DNA of 64,000 nt from assembly GCF_030283205.1 (NCBI RefSeq), contig NZ_JASNWF010000003.1, forward strand, positions 124,001 to 188,000. The letters run 5' to 3'. How positions within the stretch are numbered: position 1 is the first letter of the stretch; each line of letters starts with the position of its first letter. The position numbers and the translations under genes are program-made. A model generated the notes under the pieces. It was not told the DNA's origin, ran no database searches, and saw only the letters and a list, made by a program, of their open reading frames with translations. Shown piece by piece: positions 1 to 10,285 of the stretch. Source of the stretch: Actinomadura opuntiae (GTDB lineage Bacteria; Actinomycetota; Actinomycetes; Streptosporangiales; Streptosporangiaceae).

Positions 1-228
1 GGCGAGCGCTGCGACATGGAGGCGGGCATGGCCAAGCTGTACGCCTCCGAGGCGGCGATGCGGATCGCGCTGAACGCCGTCCGGATCCACGGCGCGGCGG
101 GGTACTCCACCGAGTTCGACATAGAGCGCTACTTCCGCGACGCCCCGCTGATGATCGTCGGCGAGGGGACCAACGAGATCCAGCGCAACGTGATCGTCAA
201 GCAGCTGGTGGAGCGGAACCGGATCTGA
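1..228 (+). CDS. Acyl-CoA dehydrogenase, C-terminal end (gene enters from the left)
   Basis: Only the last 75 codons are in the window; the frame is open to base 1. The visible part is the C-terminal helical domain of an acyl-CoA dehydrogenase, with the family blocks around IHGAAGYSTEF and GEGTNEIQRNVI, the second being the usual FAD/CoA-contact region near the end. The enzyme family oxidises acyl-CoA thioesters to 2-enoyl-CoA with FAD. It converges on glpK1, 12 bases away. Substrate cannot be told from this fragment. It may belong with the acyl-CoA genes at 7-14 kb, but that is only inference from proximity. Confidence 0.85.
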   Translation, partial: GERCDMEAGMAKLYASEAAMRIALNAVRIHGAAGYSTEFDIERYFRDAPLMIVGEGTNEIQRNVIVKQLVERNRI

Positions 229-240
229 CGCGCGGCGGGG

Positions 241-1767
<1,527 letters not shown>

Positions 1768-1793
1768 GTTGCGCCCTCTCCCCCGCCGTGCCC

Positions 1794-1847
1794 CTTCCCC
1801 GTCACCGGCGGCTTCCCCATCACCGGCGGCTTCCCCGTCGCCAGCGG
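1794..1847. repeat. Three tandem 18-bp repeats between gylR and glpK1
   Basis: Three head-to-tail 18-base units fill most of the gap between the regulator and glpK1. The consensus is CTTCCCCRTCRCCRGCGG; units 1 and 2 differ at one base and unit 3 at two further positions. They are not in either gene. No function is evident; the repeat number may vary between strains. Confidence 0.85.
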
Positions 1848-1857
1848 CCCCCGGGCG

Positions 1858-2625
1858 TCACCACCGCGAGCCGCCGAGGTCGCGGGAGACGGCGCGGGCC
1901 GCGTCCCGCACGAACGCCACCAGCCGGGGCTCGGGGACGCGGGCGGCATCGCAGATCCGCTCGACCGCGCCGGATATCCCGATGGCCCCGACGACGAGTC
2001 CCCCGTACCCGCGGATCGGGGCGGCGATGCCGGCCTCGCCGATGGACAGCTCCTCGACCTCCGCCGCCCAGCCGTTCTCCCGGACCCGGGTGGCGGCCCG
2101 TGCGAGCAGGCGCGGATCGGTGATCGTCCGGCGGCAGTACGACTCCAGCTCGGTGTCGCGGATGGACGCCGCCGCGTTGGCGTCGTGCGCCAGCAGCGCC
2201 TTGCCGAGCGCGGTGGCGTGCAGCGGAAGCAGCGACCCGACGTCCAGCGCCTGCAGGGTGTCGTCGGGCCGGAAGACGTGGTGGACGACCAGCACCTTCC
2301 CGTCGAGCAGGGTGCCGATCCGGACGGCCTCGCCGCTGCGCGAGGCCAGCGCGTCGGCCCAGTTGATCGCCCGGGAGCGCAGCTCGTTGACGTCCAGGTA
2401 GCTGGTGCCGAGGTGCAGCAGGGCCGCGCCGAGCTGGTACTTTCCGGTACCGCCGTCCTGCTCGACGAAGCCGACCCGCTCCAGGGTGCGCAGGATGCCG
2501 TGCGCGGTGCCGCGGGCGAGCCCGAGCGAGCCGGCGATCTCGCCGACGCCGAGGCGGCCGGAGCTGGCCGCGAGCAGCCGCAGGATGGCGGCGGCCCGCT
2601 CGATCGACTGCACAGGTCCGGGCAT
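1858..2625 (-). CDS. gylR: IclR-family glycerol regulator, GylR type
   Basis: A 255-residue IclR-family repressor. The N-terminal winged helix (SIERAAAILRLLA, then LARGTAHGILRTLERVGFV) is followed by the IclR effector domain with LGKALLAHD and a terminal AVSRDLGG. In Streptomyces an IclR protein, GylR, controls the glpF-glpK-glpD type glycerol operon, and this protein has that position and the same family blocks (QSIERAA, VVHHVFRPDD). The ATG at 2625 was chosen because the family normally begins a few residues before QSIERAA; a longer reading to 2790 has an Arg- and Pro-rich N-terminus unlike the family. Two matching palindromes lie in the divergent control region. Confidence 0.88.
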   Translation of the reverse strand: MPGPVQSIERAAAILRLLAASSGRLGVGEIAGSLGLARGTAHGILRTLERVGFVEQDGGTGKYQLGAALLHLGTSYLDVNELRSRAINWADALASRSGEAVRIGTLLDGKVLVVHHVFRPDDTLQALDVGSLLPLHATALGKALLAHDANAAASIRDTELESYCRRTITDPRLLARAATRVRENGWAAEVEELSIGEAGIAAPIRGYGGLVVGAIGISGAVERICDAARVPEPRLVAFVRDAARAVSRDLGGSRW

Positions 2626-2653
2626 GAATCCGATGCTAGTTCTCGGGCCAGGG

Positions 2654-2670
2654 TGCCGACAATGTCGGCA
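2654..2670. promoter_or_regulatory. Perfect 17-bp palindrome, probable GylR operator 1
   Basis: TGCCGACAATGTCGGCA is a perfect palindrome of 8+1+8, 28 bp upstream of gylR. Its core CGACAATGTCG is repeated, in complement form, at 2771-2781, so one regulator probably binds both. Autoregulation is inferred from position. Confidence 0.7.
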
Positions 2671-2768
2671 GTCGTCGTCATCACCGCCGTTTCCGTTCCG
2701 AACTGCCCGGATTCTGTGATCTGGTGCACAGGGGGGAGGGTAACCGGCGGCGGGCGATGGCGAAAGTG

Positions 2769-2783
2769 TTCGACATTGTCGAC
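2769..2783. promoter_or_regulatory. Second palindrome with the same core, probable GylR operator 2
   Basis: TTCGACATTGTCGAC contains the 11-bp palindrome CGACATTGTCG, the complement of the core in operator 1. It lies about 92 bp upstream of the glpF start, a sensible place to control the glpF-glpK2-glpD promoter. Confidence 0.65.
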
Positions 2784-2874
2784 AGCCCACCGTTGTATCC
2801 GGTTCGTCCGCGTCTTACGTTCTGGCCAGCCTCACGGGGCTTCGCGTCCACCCCCGCAGCCGAGGAGCACAGAC

Positions 2875-3699
2875 ATGGCGGAACGCCGGAAAATCCCACC
2901 CCTGGCCGGTGAGCTCGCCGCCGAGTTCGCCGGGACGATGATCCTCATCCTGTTCGGAGTCGGCGTCGTCGCGCAGGTCGCCGGGGCCGACATCGGCGAC
3001 CACGACAGCATCGCCTGGGCCTGGGGCCTCGGCGTCACGCTCGGCGTCTACGTCGCCGCGCGGATCAGTGGCGCCCACCTCAACCCCGCGGTCACGGTCG
3101 CGCTGGCGGCGTTCAAGGAGTTCTCCTGGCGGAAGGTGGCGCCCTACGTCGCCGCGCAGACCGCCGGGGCGTTCATCGCGGCGCTGATCGTCCGGTGGAA
3201 CTACAGCGAGATCCTGGCCAAGGTCGACCCCGGCCACACGATCAAGACCCAGGGCGTGTTCTCCACGCTGCCGGGCAACGGCAGCCTGCCGGTCGGCACC
3301 TGGGGCGCGTTCCGCGACCAGGTCATCGGCACCGCGATCCTGCTGTTCGTCATCAAGGCGCTGACCGACGCGCGCAACGCGCCGCCGCTGGCCAACCTCG
3401 GCCCGTTCCTCATCGGGCTGCTGGTGGTGGCGATCGGGATGGCGTTCGGGTCCGACGCCGGGTACGCGATCAACCCGGCGCGCGACTTCGGGCCCCGGCT
3501 CGCCTCGTTCTTCACCGGCTACGGCGGCGCCTGGAAGGACCAGAACGGGGACCTGTACTTCTGGGTGCCGATCGTCGCGCCGCTGATCGGCGGCGTGCTC
3601 GGCGCCGGGCTGTACAAGTTGCTGATCGGCTGGTTCCTGCCGCCCGACGACGCGGAGCCGGACATCGCCAAGCCCGAGCCGGAGTACGAGACCGCATGA
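2875..3699 (+). CDS. glpF: Glycerol facilitator (MIP/aquaporin family)
   Basis: A 274-residue membrane channel of the MIP family that lets glycerol diffuse across the cytoplasmic membrane. Six hydrophobic segments and both half-helix motifs are visible: N70-P71-A72 in SGAHLNPAV and N200-P201-A202-R203 in INPARDFGP. The Asp after the second NPAR is the usual mark of glycerol facilitators rather than pure water channels. ATG 2875 was chosen because it follows a GAGGAG ribosome-binding site and gives the family's normal N-terminus. It is the first gene of glpF-glpK2-glpD, with a hairpin-bearing repeat directly after its stop codon. Confidence 0.93.
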   Translation: MAERRKIPPLAGELAAEFAGTMILILFGVGVVAQVAGADIGDHDSIAWAWGLGVTLGVYVAARISGAHLNPAVTVALAAFKEFSWRKVAPYVAAQTAGAFIAALIVRWNYSEILAKVDPGHTIKTQGVFSTLPGNGSLPVGTWGAFRDQVIGTAILLFVIKALTDARNAPPLANLGPFLIGLLVVAIGMAFGSDAGYAINPARDFGPRLASFFTGYGGAWKDQNGDLYFWVPIVAPLIGGVLGAGLYKLLIGWFLPPDDAEPDIAKPEPEYETA

Positions 3700-3812
3700 G
3701 CGAAGCGATCCGGGGGGTGTGGGGGGTCGTCCCCCCACGGGCAACCCGCATGAGCGAAGCGATCCGGAAGGCGTGGGGGCCGTCCTCCCACAGGCAACCC
3801 GCATGAGCCGGT
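3694..3812 (+). repeat. Tandem 54-bp repeat carrying hairpins, between glpF and glpK2
   Basis: Two full units and a partial third begin at ATG 3696, 3750 and 3803. Each starts with ATGAGCGAAGCGATCCGG or its beginning, and the first overlaps the glpF stop. Each full unit contains a hairpin: a perfect 8-bp stem with TCGT loop at 3719-3738 and a 7-bp stem with one G-U pair at 3773-3791. The unit looks like a dispersed palindromic element rather than a gene. It could tune expression across the operon by stopping polymerase or protecting the glpF message. Confidence 0.8.
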
Positions 3813-3845
3813 CCCGTCCGTCCCTTTCCACTGGAGATTCCGCAC

Positions 3846-5363
3846 ATGGCTGACTTCGTCGGAGCGCTCGACCAGGGCACCACCAGCACCCGGTTCATGA
3901 TCTTCGATCACGGCGGCAACGAGATCGCCCGCCACCAGCTCGAGCACGAGCAGATCCTGCCGCGGGCCGGCTGGGTGGAGCACAACCCCACTGAGATCTG
4001 GGAACGCACCCGCGCGGTCATCCAGAGCACGCTGAACAAGGCGAACCTCGGCCACACCGATCTCGCGGCGTTCGGGATCACCAACCAGCGCGAGACCACG
4101 CTGGTGTGGAACCGCCGCACCGGTCGTCCCTACTTCAACGCGATCGTCTGGCAGGACACCCGCACCGACCGCATCGCGTCCGCGCTGGAGCGGGAGGGCA
4201 AGGGCGACGTCATCCGGCGCAAGGCCGGGCTGCCGCCCGCCACCTACTTCTCCGGCGGCAAGATCCAGTGGATCCTGGAGAACGTCGACGGGGTCCGCGA
4301 GGCCGCGGAGCGCGGCGACGCGATCTTCGGGACGACCGACAGCTGGGTGCTGTGGAACCTCACGGGCGGCCCGGACGGCGGCGTGCACGTCACCGACGTC
4401 ACCAACGCCAGCCGCACCATGCTGATGGACCTGGAGACCCTCGACTGGGACGACGAGCTGCTGTCGTTCTTCGGCATCCCGCGCTCGATGCTCCCGGAGA
4501 TCAGGCCGTCCTCGGCGCCCGGCGGCTACGGGGTCACGCGCGCCGACGGCCCGCTCGGCGGCGAGGTCCCGCTGACGGCCGCGCTCGGCGACCAGCAGGC
4601 CGCCACCGTCGGGCAGGTGTGCTTCTCGCCGGGCGAGGCCAAGAACACCTACGGCACCGGCAACTTCCTGCTGCTCAACACCGGCAACGAGCTGGTGCGA
4701 TCGAAGAACGGGCTGCTGACCACGGTCTGCTACCAGTTCGGATCCGATAAGCCGGTGTACGCGCTCGAAGGCTCGATCGCGGTGACGGGGTCGGCGGTGC
4801 AGTGGCTGCGCGACCAGCTCGGCATCATCTCCGGCGCATCCCAGAGCGAGAACCTGGCCCGGCAGGTCGAGGACAACGGCGGCGTCTACTTCGTCCCCGC
4901 CTTCTCCGGCCTGTTCGCCCCCTACTGGCGCTCGGACGCACGCGGCGCCATCGTCGGCCTCTCCCGCTTCAACACCAACGCCCACCTGGCCCGCGCCACC
5001 CTGGAATCCATCTGCTACCAGTCGCGGGACGTCGTCGAGGCCATGCGCGAGGACTCCGGGGTCGCCCTCGACACCCTCAAGGTCGACGGCGGGATCACCG
5101 CCAACGAGCTGTGCATGCAGATGCAGGCCGACATCCTCGGCGTGCCGGTGTCGCGGCCGGTGGTCGCCGAGACCACCGCGCTCGGCGCCGCCTACGCCGC
5201 CGGCCTGGCCGTCGGATTCTGGAACAACACCGACGAACTGCGCCAGAACTGGAACGAGGACAAGCGCTGGCTCCCCACCTGGGACGACGAGCAGCGCGAG
5301 AAGGGCTACGCCGGCTGGAAGAAGGCGGTCGAGCGCACCCTCGACTGGGTCGACGTGGACTAG
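3846..5363 (+). CDS. glpK: Glycerol kinase (copy 2)
   Basis: A 505-residue FGGY-family glycerol kinase in the canonical place between glpF and glpD. It has [10 protein letters not shown] at the start, [29 protein letters not shown] and the region [15 protein letters not shown]. It phosphorylates glycerol entering through GlpF, trapping it as glycerol 3-phosphate for GlpD. The ATG follows a CTGGAG ribosome-binding site. Because copy 1 at 241-1767 lies on the other side of the same regulator, the cell can make two kinases from one glycerol signal; whether they differ in regulation or affinity cannot be seen here. Confidence 0.96.
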   Translation: MADFVGALDQGTTSTRFMIFDHGGNEIARHQLEHEQILPRAGWVEHNPTEIWERTRAVIQSTLNKANLGHTDLAAFGITNQRETTLVWNRRTGRPYFNAIVWQDTRTDRIASALEREGKGDVIRRKAGLPPATYFSGGKIQWILENVDGVREAAERGDAIFGTTDSWVLWNLTGGPDGGVHVTDVTNASRTMLMDLETLDWDDELLSFFGIPRSMLPEIRPSSAPGGYGVTRADGPLGGEVPLTAALGDQQAATVGQVCFSPGEAKNTYGTGNFLLLNTGNELVRSKNGLLTTVCYQFGSDKPVYALEGSIAVTGSAVQWLRDQLGIISGASQSENLARQVEDNGGVYFVPAFSGLFAPYWRSDARGAIVGLSRFNTNAHLARATLESICYQSRDVVEAMREDSGVALDTLKVDGGITANELCMQMQADILGVPVSRPVVAETTALGAAYAAGLAVGFWNNTDELRQNWNEDKRWLPTWDDEQREKGYAGWKKAVERTLDWVDVD

Positions 5364-5387
5364 ACCCGGCCGGGACCACGACGCGCG

Positions 5388-5417
5388 GCGGGGCCGGGAA
5401 ACCGGCGCCGGCCCCGC
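5388..5417 (+). terminator. GC-rich hairpin between glpK2 and glpD
   Basis: A perfect 10-bp stem, GCGGGGCCGG paired with CCGGCCCCGC, closes a 10-base loop 25 bp after the glpK2 stop. There is no U-tract. It may be a leaky terminator or an RNA-stabilising structure within the operon. Confidence 0.6.
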
Positions 5418-5458
5418 CCGCACCTTCCTGACCGACCACTCCTCATCGGGAGCATGCA

Positions 5459-7123
5459 GTGACATCCGTAGCCCTCGGCCCTCGGTACCGCGAGGACACC
5501 CTGCGCGCCCTGGCCGAGACCGAGTTCGACGTCCTGGTCGTCGGCGACGGCATCGTCGGCGCGGGCGCCGCGCTCGACGCGATCTCCCGGGGCCTGTCCG
5601 TCGCCCTGGTGGAGGCGCGCGACTGGGCGGCCGGCACCTCCAGCCGCTCCAGCAAGCTGATCCACGGCGGGCTGCGCTACCTGGAGCAGCGCGACTTCGG
5701 GCTGGTCCGGGAGGCGCTGCGGGAGCGCGGCCTGCTGCTGCACCGGCTCGCGCCGCACCTGGTGCGTCCCGTCCAGTTCCTGTATCCGCTGCGCAACCGG
5801 GTGTGGGAGCGGGCGTACGTCAGCGCGGGCGTCACCTTGTACGACACCATGGGCGGCGCCCGGTCGCTGCCCCGGCACCGGCAGCTCACCCGGCGCGCCG
5901 CGCTGCGGGAGGCGCCGGCCCTGCGCTCGGACGCCCTCGTCGGCGCGATCCAGTACTACGACGCGCAGGTCGACGACGCCCGCTACACGATGATGGTCGC
6001 CCGCACCGCCGCCGAGTACGGCGCCCGGGTCGCCACGCGCGCCGAGGTGACGGGGTTCCTGCGCGAGGGCGAGCGGGTCACCGGCGCGCACGTCGTCGAC
6101 CTGGAGGGCGGTCGGGAGATCACCGTCCGCGCGCGCCGGGTCGTCTGCGCGACCGGCGTGTGGACCGACGGCGCGCAGGCGATGACCGGGTCCCGCGCGG
6201 CGTTCGCGGTGCGCGCGTCCAAGGGCGTCCACCTGGTGGTGCCGCGCGACCGCATCCCGATGAGCACCGGGCTGATCGCCCGGACCGAGCGCAGCGTGCT
6301 GTTCATCATTCCGTGGGGACGGCACTGGCTCGTCGGGACGACCGACACCCCGCACGACGAGGGCCCGGATGAGCCGGTCGCCGACCACACCGACATCGGC
6401 TACCTGCTCGACCAGGTGAACGCGGTGCTGCGCACACCGCTGACCATGGACGACGTCGAGGGCGTGTACGCGGGGCTGCGGCCGCTGCTGTCGGGGAAGA
6501 TCGACGACACCGCCCGCCTCTCCCGCGAGCACGCCGTCGCCGAGCAGGTGCCCGGCCTGGTCGTGGTGACCGGCGGCAAGTTCACCACCTACCGGGTCAT
6601 GGCGCGGGACGCGATCGACGTCGTCGCGGAGGGCCTGGACGAGTCGGTGCCCGCGTCGGTCACCGGACGCCTGCCGATCATGGGCGCGGTCGGCTTCGAG
6701 GTGCTGTGGAACGAGCGGCGCCGGATCGCGGCCCGGTCGGGCCTGCACGTCGCGCGGATCGAGCACCTGCTGCGCCGGTACGGGTCGTGCGCGCAGGACC
6801 TCCTCGCCCTGGTCGCCGGCGACCCGGCGCTCGGCGCCCCGATCCCCGGCGCGGAGGACTACCTGTGCGCCGAGGCCGTCTACGCGGTGACGCACGAGGG
6901 CGCCCTGCACCTGGAGGACGTCCTGGCGCGGCGGCTGCGCGTGTCGATCGAGGCGTGGGACGGCGGCCTCGCCGCGGCGGAGCACGTCGCCGGGCTGATC
7001 GCGCCCCGGCTCGGCTGGTCCTGCGAGGACGCCGCCGACGAGGTCAAGCGGTACGTCCTGCAGATCAGGGCGGAGCGCCGAGACGGTCCGGCCGTCGTGG
7101 AGCCGCCCGTGACGGCCGCCTAG
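5459..7123 (+). CDS. glpD: FAD-dependent glycerol-3-phosphate dehydrogenase
   Basis: A 554-residue flavoprotein that oxidises sn-glycerol 3-phosphate to dihydroxyacetone phosphate at the membrane and passes electrons to quinone. The FAD dinucleotide fold is VVGDGIVGAGAALDA near residues 23-37, followed by the family blocks SSRSSKLIHGGLRYLEQ and GTTDTP, GGKFTTYR and the C-terminal GlpD cap domain. The start is GTG at 5459; an ATG five bases upstream is out of frame and meets a stop at once. It completes the facilitator, kinase, dehydrogenase pathway with the two genes before it. Confidence 0.96.
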   Translation: MTSVALGPRYREDTLRALAETEFDVLVVGDGIVGAGAALDAISRGLSVALVEARDWAAGTSSRSSKLIHGGLRYLEQRDFGLVREALRERGLLLHRLAPHLVRPVQFLYPLRNRVWERAYVSAGVTLYDTMGGARSLPRHRQLTRRAALREAPALRSDALVGAIQYYDAQVDDARYTMMVARTAAEYGARVATRAEVTGFLREGERVTGAHVVDLEGGREITVRARRVVCATGVWTDGAQAMTGSRAAFAVRASKGVHLVVPRDRIPMSTGLIARTERSVLFIIPWGRHWLVGTTDTPHDEGPDEPVADHTDIGYLLDQVNAVLRTPLTMDDVEGVYAGLRPLLSGKIDDTARLSREHAVAEQVPGLVVVTGGKFTTYRVMARDAIDVVAEGLDESVPASVTGRLPIMGAVGFEVLWNERRRIAARSGLHVARIEHLLRRYGSCAQDLLALVAGDPALGAPIPGAEDYLCAEAVYAVTHEGALHLEDVLARRLRVSIEAWDGGLAAAEHVAGLIAPRLGWSCEDAADEVKRYVLQIRAERRDGPAVVEPPVTAA

Positions 7124-7133
7124 GCGGAGTCCT

Positions 7134-7946
7134 TCAGGCGGTGGTGAACGTCGCGGTCATCGCGGTGACGCCGCCGGGCGCCTCGATCGACAGCTCCCCG
7201 TCCGGCGACCCGGCCGCCACGAACGGCTGGTGCGCGTAGACGGGCCTGCGGGCGCGGAACGACAGTTCCGTCACCTTCAGGCCCGCCCTGCGCGGCAGTT
7301 CCAGGCAGAGGATCGCGAGCAGCGGCCCGTGCACGACGAGCCCGCCGTGCCCCTCGACCTCGGTCGCGTACGTCTCGTCCTAGTGGATGCGGTGGGCGTT
7401 GTAGGTGAGCGCGCTGAACCGGAACAGCAGTACCGGGTCGGCGGTCACCGGCAGCGTCCACGGCGTCGTCACGTCGGGCGCCTCGAAGGACACCTCCGGC
7501 GAGCGGGACGCCGCATCGCCGCTGCGGTAGACGAGATCCTGCTCCTCGACCGCGATCTCGGCGCCGTCTCGTAGGAAGGTGTGGCGGACGGTCACGAACA
7601 GCATCTCGCCGCTGCGTCCCTGCTTGACCGCTGTGGAGGCCAACCCCGCGCGTCGCGTGACGGTGTCACCGATGCGCAGCGGTTCGCGGACGCGGAACCG
7701 GCCACCGGCGAACATGCGCCGCCGGTCCGGAATCGGGGGCAGGAAGTGCCCGGCGAGCGGGTGACCGTCGGGGCCGAGTTCGCGCTGCGCGGGCCGTTCG
7801 AGGAAATGCAGCCAGTGCCACAGCGGCGGCAGCTCCGTCCCCGGCGGCTCGGTGTCCAGCACCCCCGCGAGCGCGGCCGACGGTGCCGCGTCGATCACCT
7901 CGGCGGTCTCCACCGGTTCCGGCGACCAGCCGTCGACGTCGATCAT
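7134..7946 (-). pseudogene. FAS1-like / MaoC-type enoyl-CoA hydratase split by an amber codon
   Basis: Read through, this is a complete two-hotdog dehydratase of about 270 residues, the family of mesaconyl-C4-CoA hydratase. The N-terminal part has LWHWLHFLE and GGRFRVREPLRIGDTV; the C-terminal part has VEGHGGLVVHGPL. The two halves are in one frame but separated by a TAG at 7380-7382, at the point in FSALTYNAHRIH-x-D where the family normally has Tyr. A single TAC or TAT to TAG change explains it. ATG 7946 was chosen for its GAGGGG ribosome-binding site. It is last in the run of acyl-CoA genes from fadE30. A base-call error is the main alternative to a true nonsense mutation. Confidence 0.82.
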
Positions 7947-8040
7947 CAACCCACCCCTCGGCCGCCCGTCGTTCCCCACGGATTATGCCGACGCACGGAA
8001 ACGGCACCGGGCCCGGCCCCCGCGAGGGCGCGGCGTGCGG

Positions 8041-9027
8041 CTACTTCGCGAAGGCGTCGACGCCGGTCAGCTCGGCCGAGTACGCCCACAGCCGGGCGGC
8101 CTCGTCCGGGTCGGTCGCGTAGGGCCGGACGCCCACGGGCGCGGGCTGGCCGGCGGTCCGTCCGCGCACCTCGGGCACGTCGTCCGGCGTGGGCTCGGCG
8201 ATGTCGCAGTCCATGCAGTAGACGCCGCCCATCCCGTCCAGCCGCGGCGACGTCGCCGCCCACACCGCCGTCGCGGCGCCCTGCTCCGGGGTCTTGAAGC
8301 CCTGGCCGATCTCGTTGCCGTCCTCGTCGATCCACCCGTAGGCGATCTTGTCCTCCTTCGGGATGTGGCGCTGCAGCGGCGTGAGGATGCTGCCCGGGTG
8401 GAGGGAGAACGCGCGCACGGCGTCCTTCGCCAGCGCGTCGAGGTGCACGGCGAACAGCACGTTGGCCGTCTTCGCCTGCCCGTAGGCCTCCCACCGGTCG
8501 TAGCCGCGCGTGAAGTGCGGGTCGTCCCAGCGCATCCGGGAGAAGTGGTGGCCCTGCGAGGACACCGAGACGACGCGGGCACCCGGCCTGACTGCCGGCC
8601 ACAGCCGGTTCACCAGCGCGTAGTGGCCGAGGTGGTTGGTGGCGAACTGCGCCTCCCAGCCCGGCCCGACGCGGGTCTCCGGGCAGGCCATGACCGCCGC
8701 GTTGCCGATGATCATGTCGATGCCGCGTTCGGACTCCAGGAACCGGTCGGCGAAGCCGCGCACGCTCTCCAGGTCGCCGAGGTCCAGCTCGTCCACCTCG
8801 GCGCCGCCGATCCCGTCGAGCGCCTCCTTCGCCACCGCGGGACGCCGCGCCGGGACGACCACGTGCGCGCCGGCCCCGGCCAGGGCGCGGGTCGTCTCCA
8901 GTCCGAGCCCGGAGTAGCCGCCGGTCACGACGGCCAGCCGCCCCGACAGGTCGATGCCCGCCAGGACGTCGCGCGCCGTGCTCTCGAACCCGAAACCCGA
9001 ATCGATCCTGCGTTGCGGAGTGATCAT
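8041..9027 (-). CDS. Short-chain dehydrogenase/reductase
   Basis: A 328-residue SDR of the retinol-dehydrogenase-like group. The NAD(P)-binding glycine motif is TGGYSGLGLET at about residues 36-46, with IIGNAAVMA in place of the classical NNAG, and the catalytic Tyr-Lys pair as YGQAK. The substrate is unknown; neighbours suggest a hydroxyl or keto group of a lipid or steroid-derived CoA ester. It seems to have its own promoter: TAGCGT at 9034-9039 lies 6 bases before the ATG with no ribosome-binding site, which fits leaderless translation, and a palindrome lies just upstream. Confidence 0.88.
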   Translation of the reverse strand: MITPQRRIDSGFGFESTARDVLAGIDLSGRLAVVTGGYSGLGLETTRALAGAGAHVVVPARRPAVAKEALDGIGGAEVDELDLGDLESVRGFADRFLESERGIDMIIGNAAVMACPETRVGPGWEAQFATNHLGHYALVNRLWPAVRPGARVVSVSSQGHHFSRMRWDDPHFTRGYDRWEAYGQAKTANVLFAVHLDALAKDAVRAFSLHPGSILTPLQRHIPKEDKIAYGWIDEDGNEIGQGFKTPEQGAATAVWAATSPRLDGMGGVYCMDCDIAEPTPDDVPEVRGRTAGQPAPVGVRPYATDPDEAARLWAYSAELTGVDAFAK

Positions 9028-9033
9028 GCTTCC

Positions 9034-9058
9034 ACGCTACGAGTTAGAGCGCACTCTA
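9034..9058 (-). promoter_or_regulatory. Leaderless-type promoter with palindromic operator before the SDR
   Basis: Read on the minus strand, TAGAG-TGCG-CTCTA (9045-9058) is a perfect 5-bp palindrome around a 4-base centre, followed by a -10-like TAGCGT (9039-9034) placed 6 bases before the start codon. The spacing fits an actinobacterial leaderless promoter with a repressor site over its -35 to -10 spacer. The motif is TetR-like; the regulator is not identified. Confidence 0.55.
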
Positions 9059-9060
9059 GG

Positions 9061-10221
9061 TCAAGCCGGGATCTCCGGGCAGTGGGTGCCGGTGTAGATG
9101 GTCGGCATGCAGCGGTTGCAGTGGATGCACAGCGACCGCGTCGCGGGGTCCTCCGCGATCCTGTTGACCAGGTCGGGCTCGCGCAGGAGCGCGCGTCCCA
9201 TCGCGACGAACTGGAAGCCCTCCGCCATCGCCCTGTCCATGGTCTCGCGGTTGGTGACGCCGCCGAGCAGGATCAGCGGCAGGTCCAGCTCGGCGCGGAA
9301 CCGGCGGGCGTGTTCGAGGAGGAACGCGTCCTGGTACGGGTAGGCGCGCAGGAACTTCGTGCCGGACATCCGGATGCCCGCCCGCAACGGCTGCTTGAAG
9401 TTGGCGGCGAACTCCTTCACCGGCGTGCCACCGCGGAACAGGTACATCGGGTTGAGCAGGGAACTGCCCGCCGTCAGCTCCAGGGCGTCGACGGTGCCCT
9501 CCTCCTGCAGCCACCGGGCGACCTGGACGCTGTCGTCGATCTCCAGCCCGCCCGGCACGCCGTCCCGCATGTTGATCTTCGCGGTGACGGCGATCCGGTC
9601 GCCGACCTCATCGCGCACCGCGCGGGCGATGCCGAGCGCCACCTTGGCGCGGTTCTCGATCGGCCCGCCGTATTCGTCGTCGCGCTTGTTCAGCCGCGGG
9701 CTGAGGAACGAGCTGGCCAGGTAGTTGTGTCCGAAGTGGATCTCGACGGCGTCGAACCCGGCCTCGATCGCGAGCCGCGCCGCGTCGGCGTGCGCCCGCG
9801 TGACCCGCTCGATGTCCTCGGCCGTCGCCGCCTTGGTGAAGCGCATCCCGAGCGGGTTGAAGAACCGCCCGGCCGACAGTCCCCGCATCTTGTTGGAGCT
9901 CGCGTCGGCGACCGGCCCGGCGTGCCCGATCTGCGCGGACACGGCGGCGCCCTCCGCGTGCACCGCCTCAGTGAGGCGCCGCAGCCCCGGAACGGCCTCG
10001 GGCCGCATGTAGATCTGCCGCCGCTCGGTGCGCCCCTCGGGCGCGACCGCGCAGTAGGCGACGGTCGTCATCGCCACTCCCCCGGCGGCGGGCCGCCGGT
10101 GGTACTCGATCAGGTCGTCGGTGACGAGGGCGTCCGGCGTCATGCCCTCGAACGTGGCGGCCTTGATGATCCGGTTCCGCAGGGTCAGGGGCCCGAGCCT
10201 CGCGGTTTCGAAAACGTCCAC
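9061..10221 (-). CDS. NADH:flavin oxidoreductase (Old Yellow Enzyme family)
   Basis: A 386-residue single-domain FMN TIM-barrel enzyme. Visible blocks are RNRIIKAAT near the N-terminus, AQIGHAGP, EIHFGHNYLASSFLSP followed by NKRDDEYGG, and LILLGGVTNRETM. The C-terminal CIHCNRCMPTIYTGTHC resembles the cysteine cluster of 2,4-dienoyl-CoA reductases, but the second NADH-binding domain of those enzymes is absent. It probably reduces an activated C=C bond or dehydrogenates a ring ketone. Its place 64 bases after fadA6 on the same strand suggests a role in the same degradative pathway; that link is inference. Confidence 0.88.
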   Translation of the reverse strand: MDVFETARLGPLTLRNRIIKAATFEGMTPDALVTDDLIEYHRRPAAGGVAMTTVAYCAVAPEGRTERRQIYMRPEAVPGLRRLTEAVHAEGAAVSAQIGHAGPVADASSNKMRGLSAGRFFNPLGMRFTKAATAEDIERVTRAHADAARLAIEAGFDAVEIHFGHNYLASSFLSPRLNKRDDEYGGPIENRAKVALGIARAVRDEVGDRIAVTAKINMRDGVPGGLEIDDSVQVARWLQEEGTVDALELTAGSSLLNPMYLFRGGTPVKEFAANFKQPLRAGIRMSGTKFLRAYPYQDAFLLEHARRFRAELDLPLILLGGVTNRETMDRAMAEGFQFVAMGRALLREPDLVNRIAEDPATRSLCIHCNRCMPTIYTGTHCPEIPA

Positions 10222-10285
10222 GACGATCTCCGATCCGGGGGTGGGGGTAGCGCCGGGCCCGCGGCCGTCCGCGGGCCCGGTCCGG

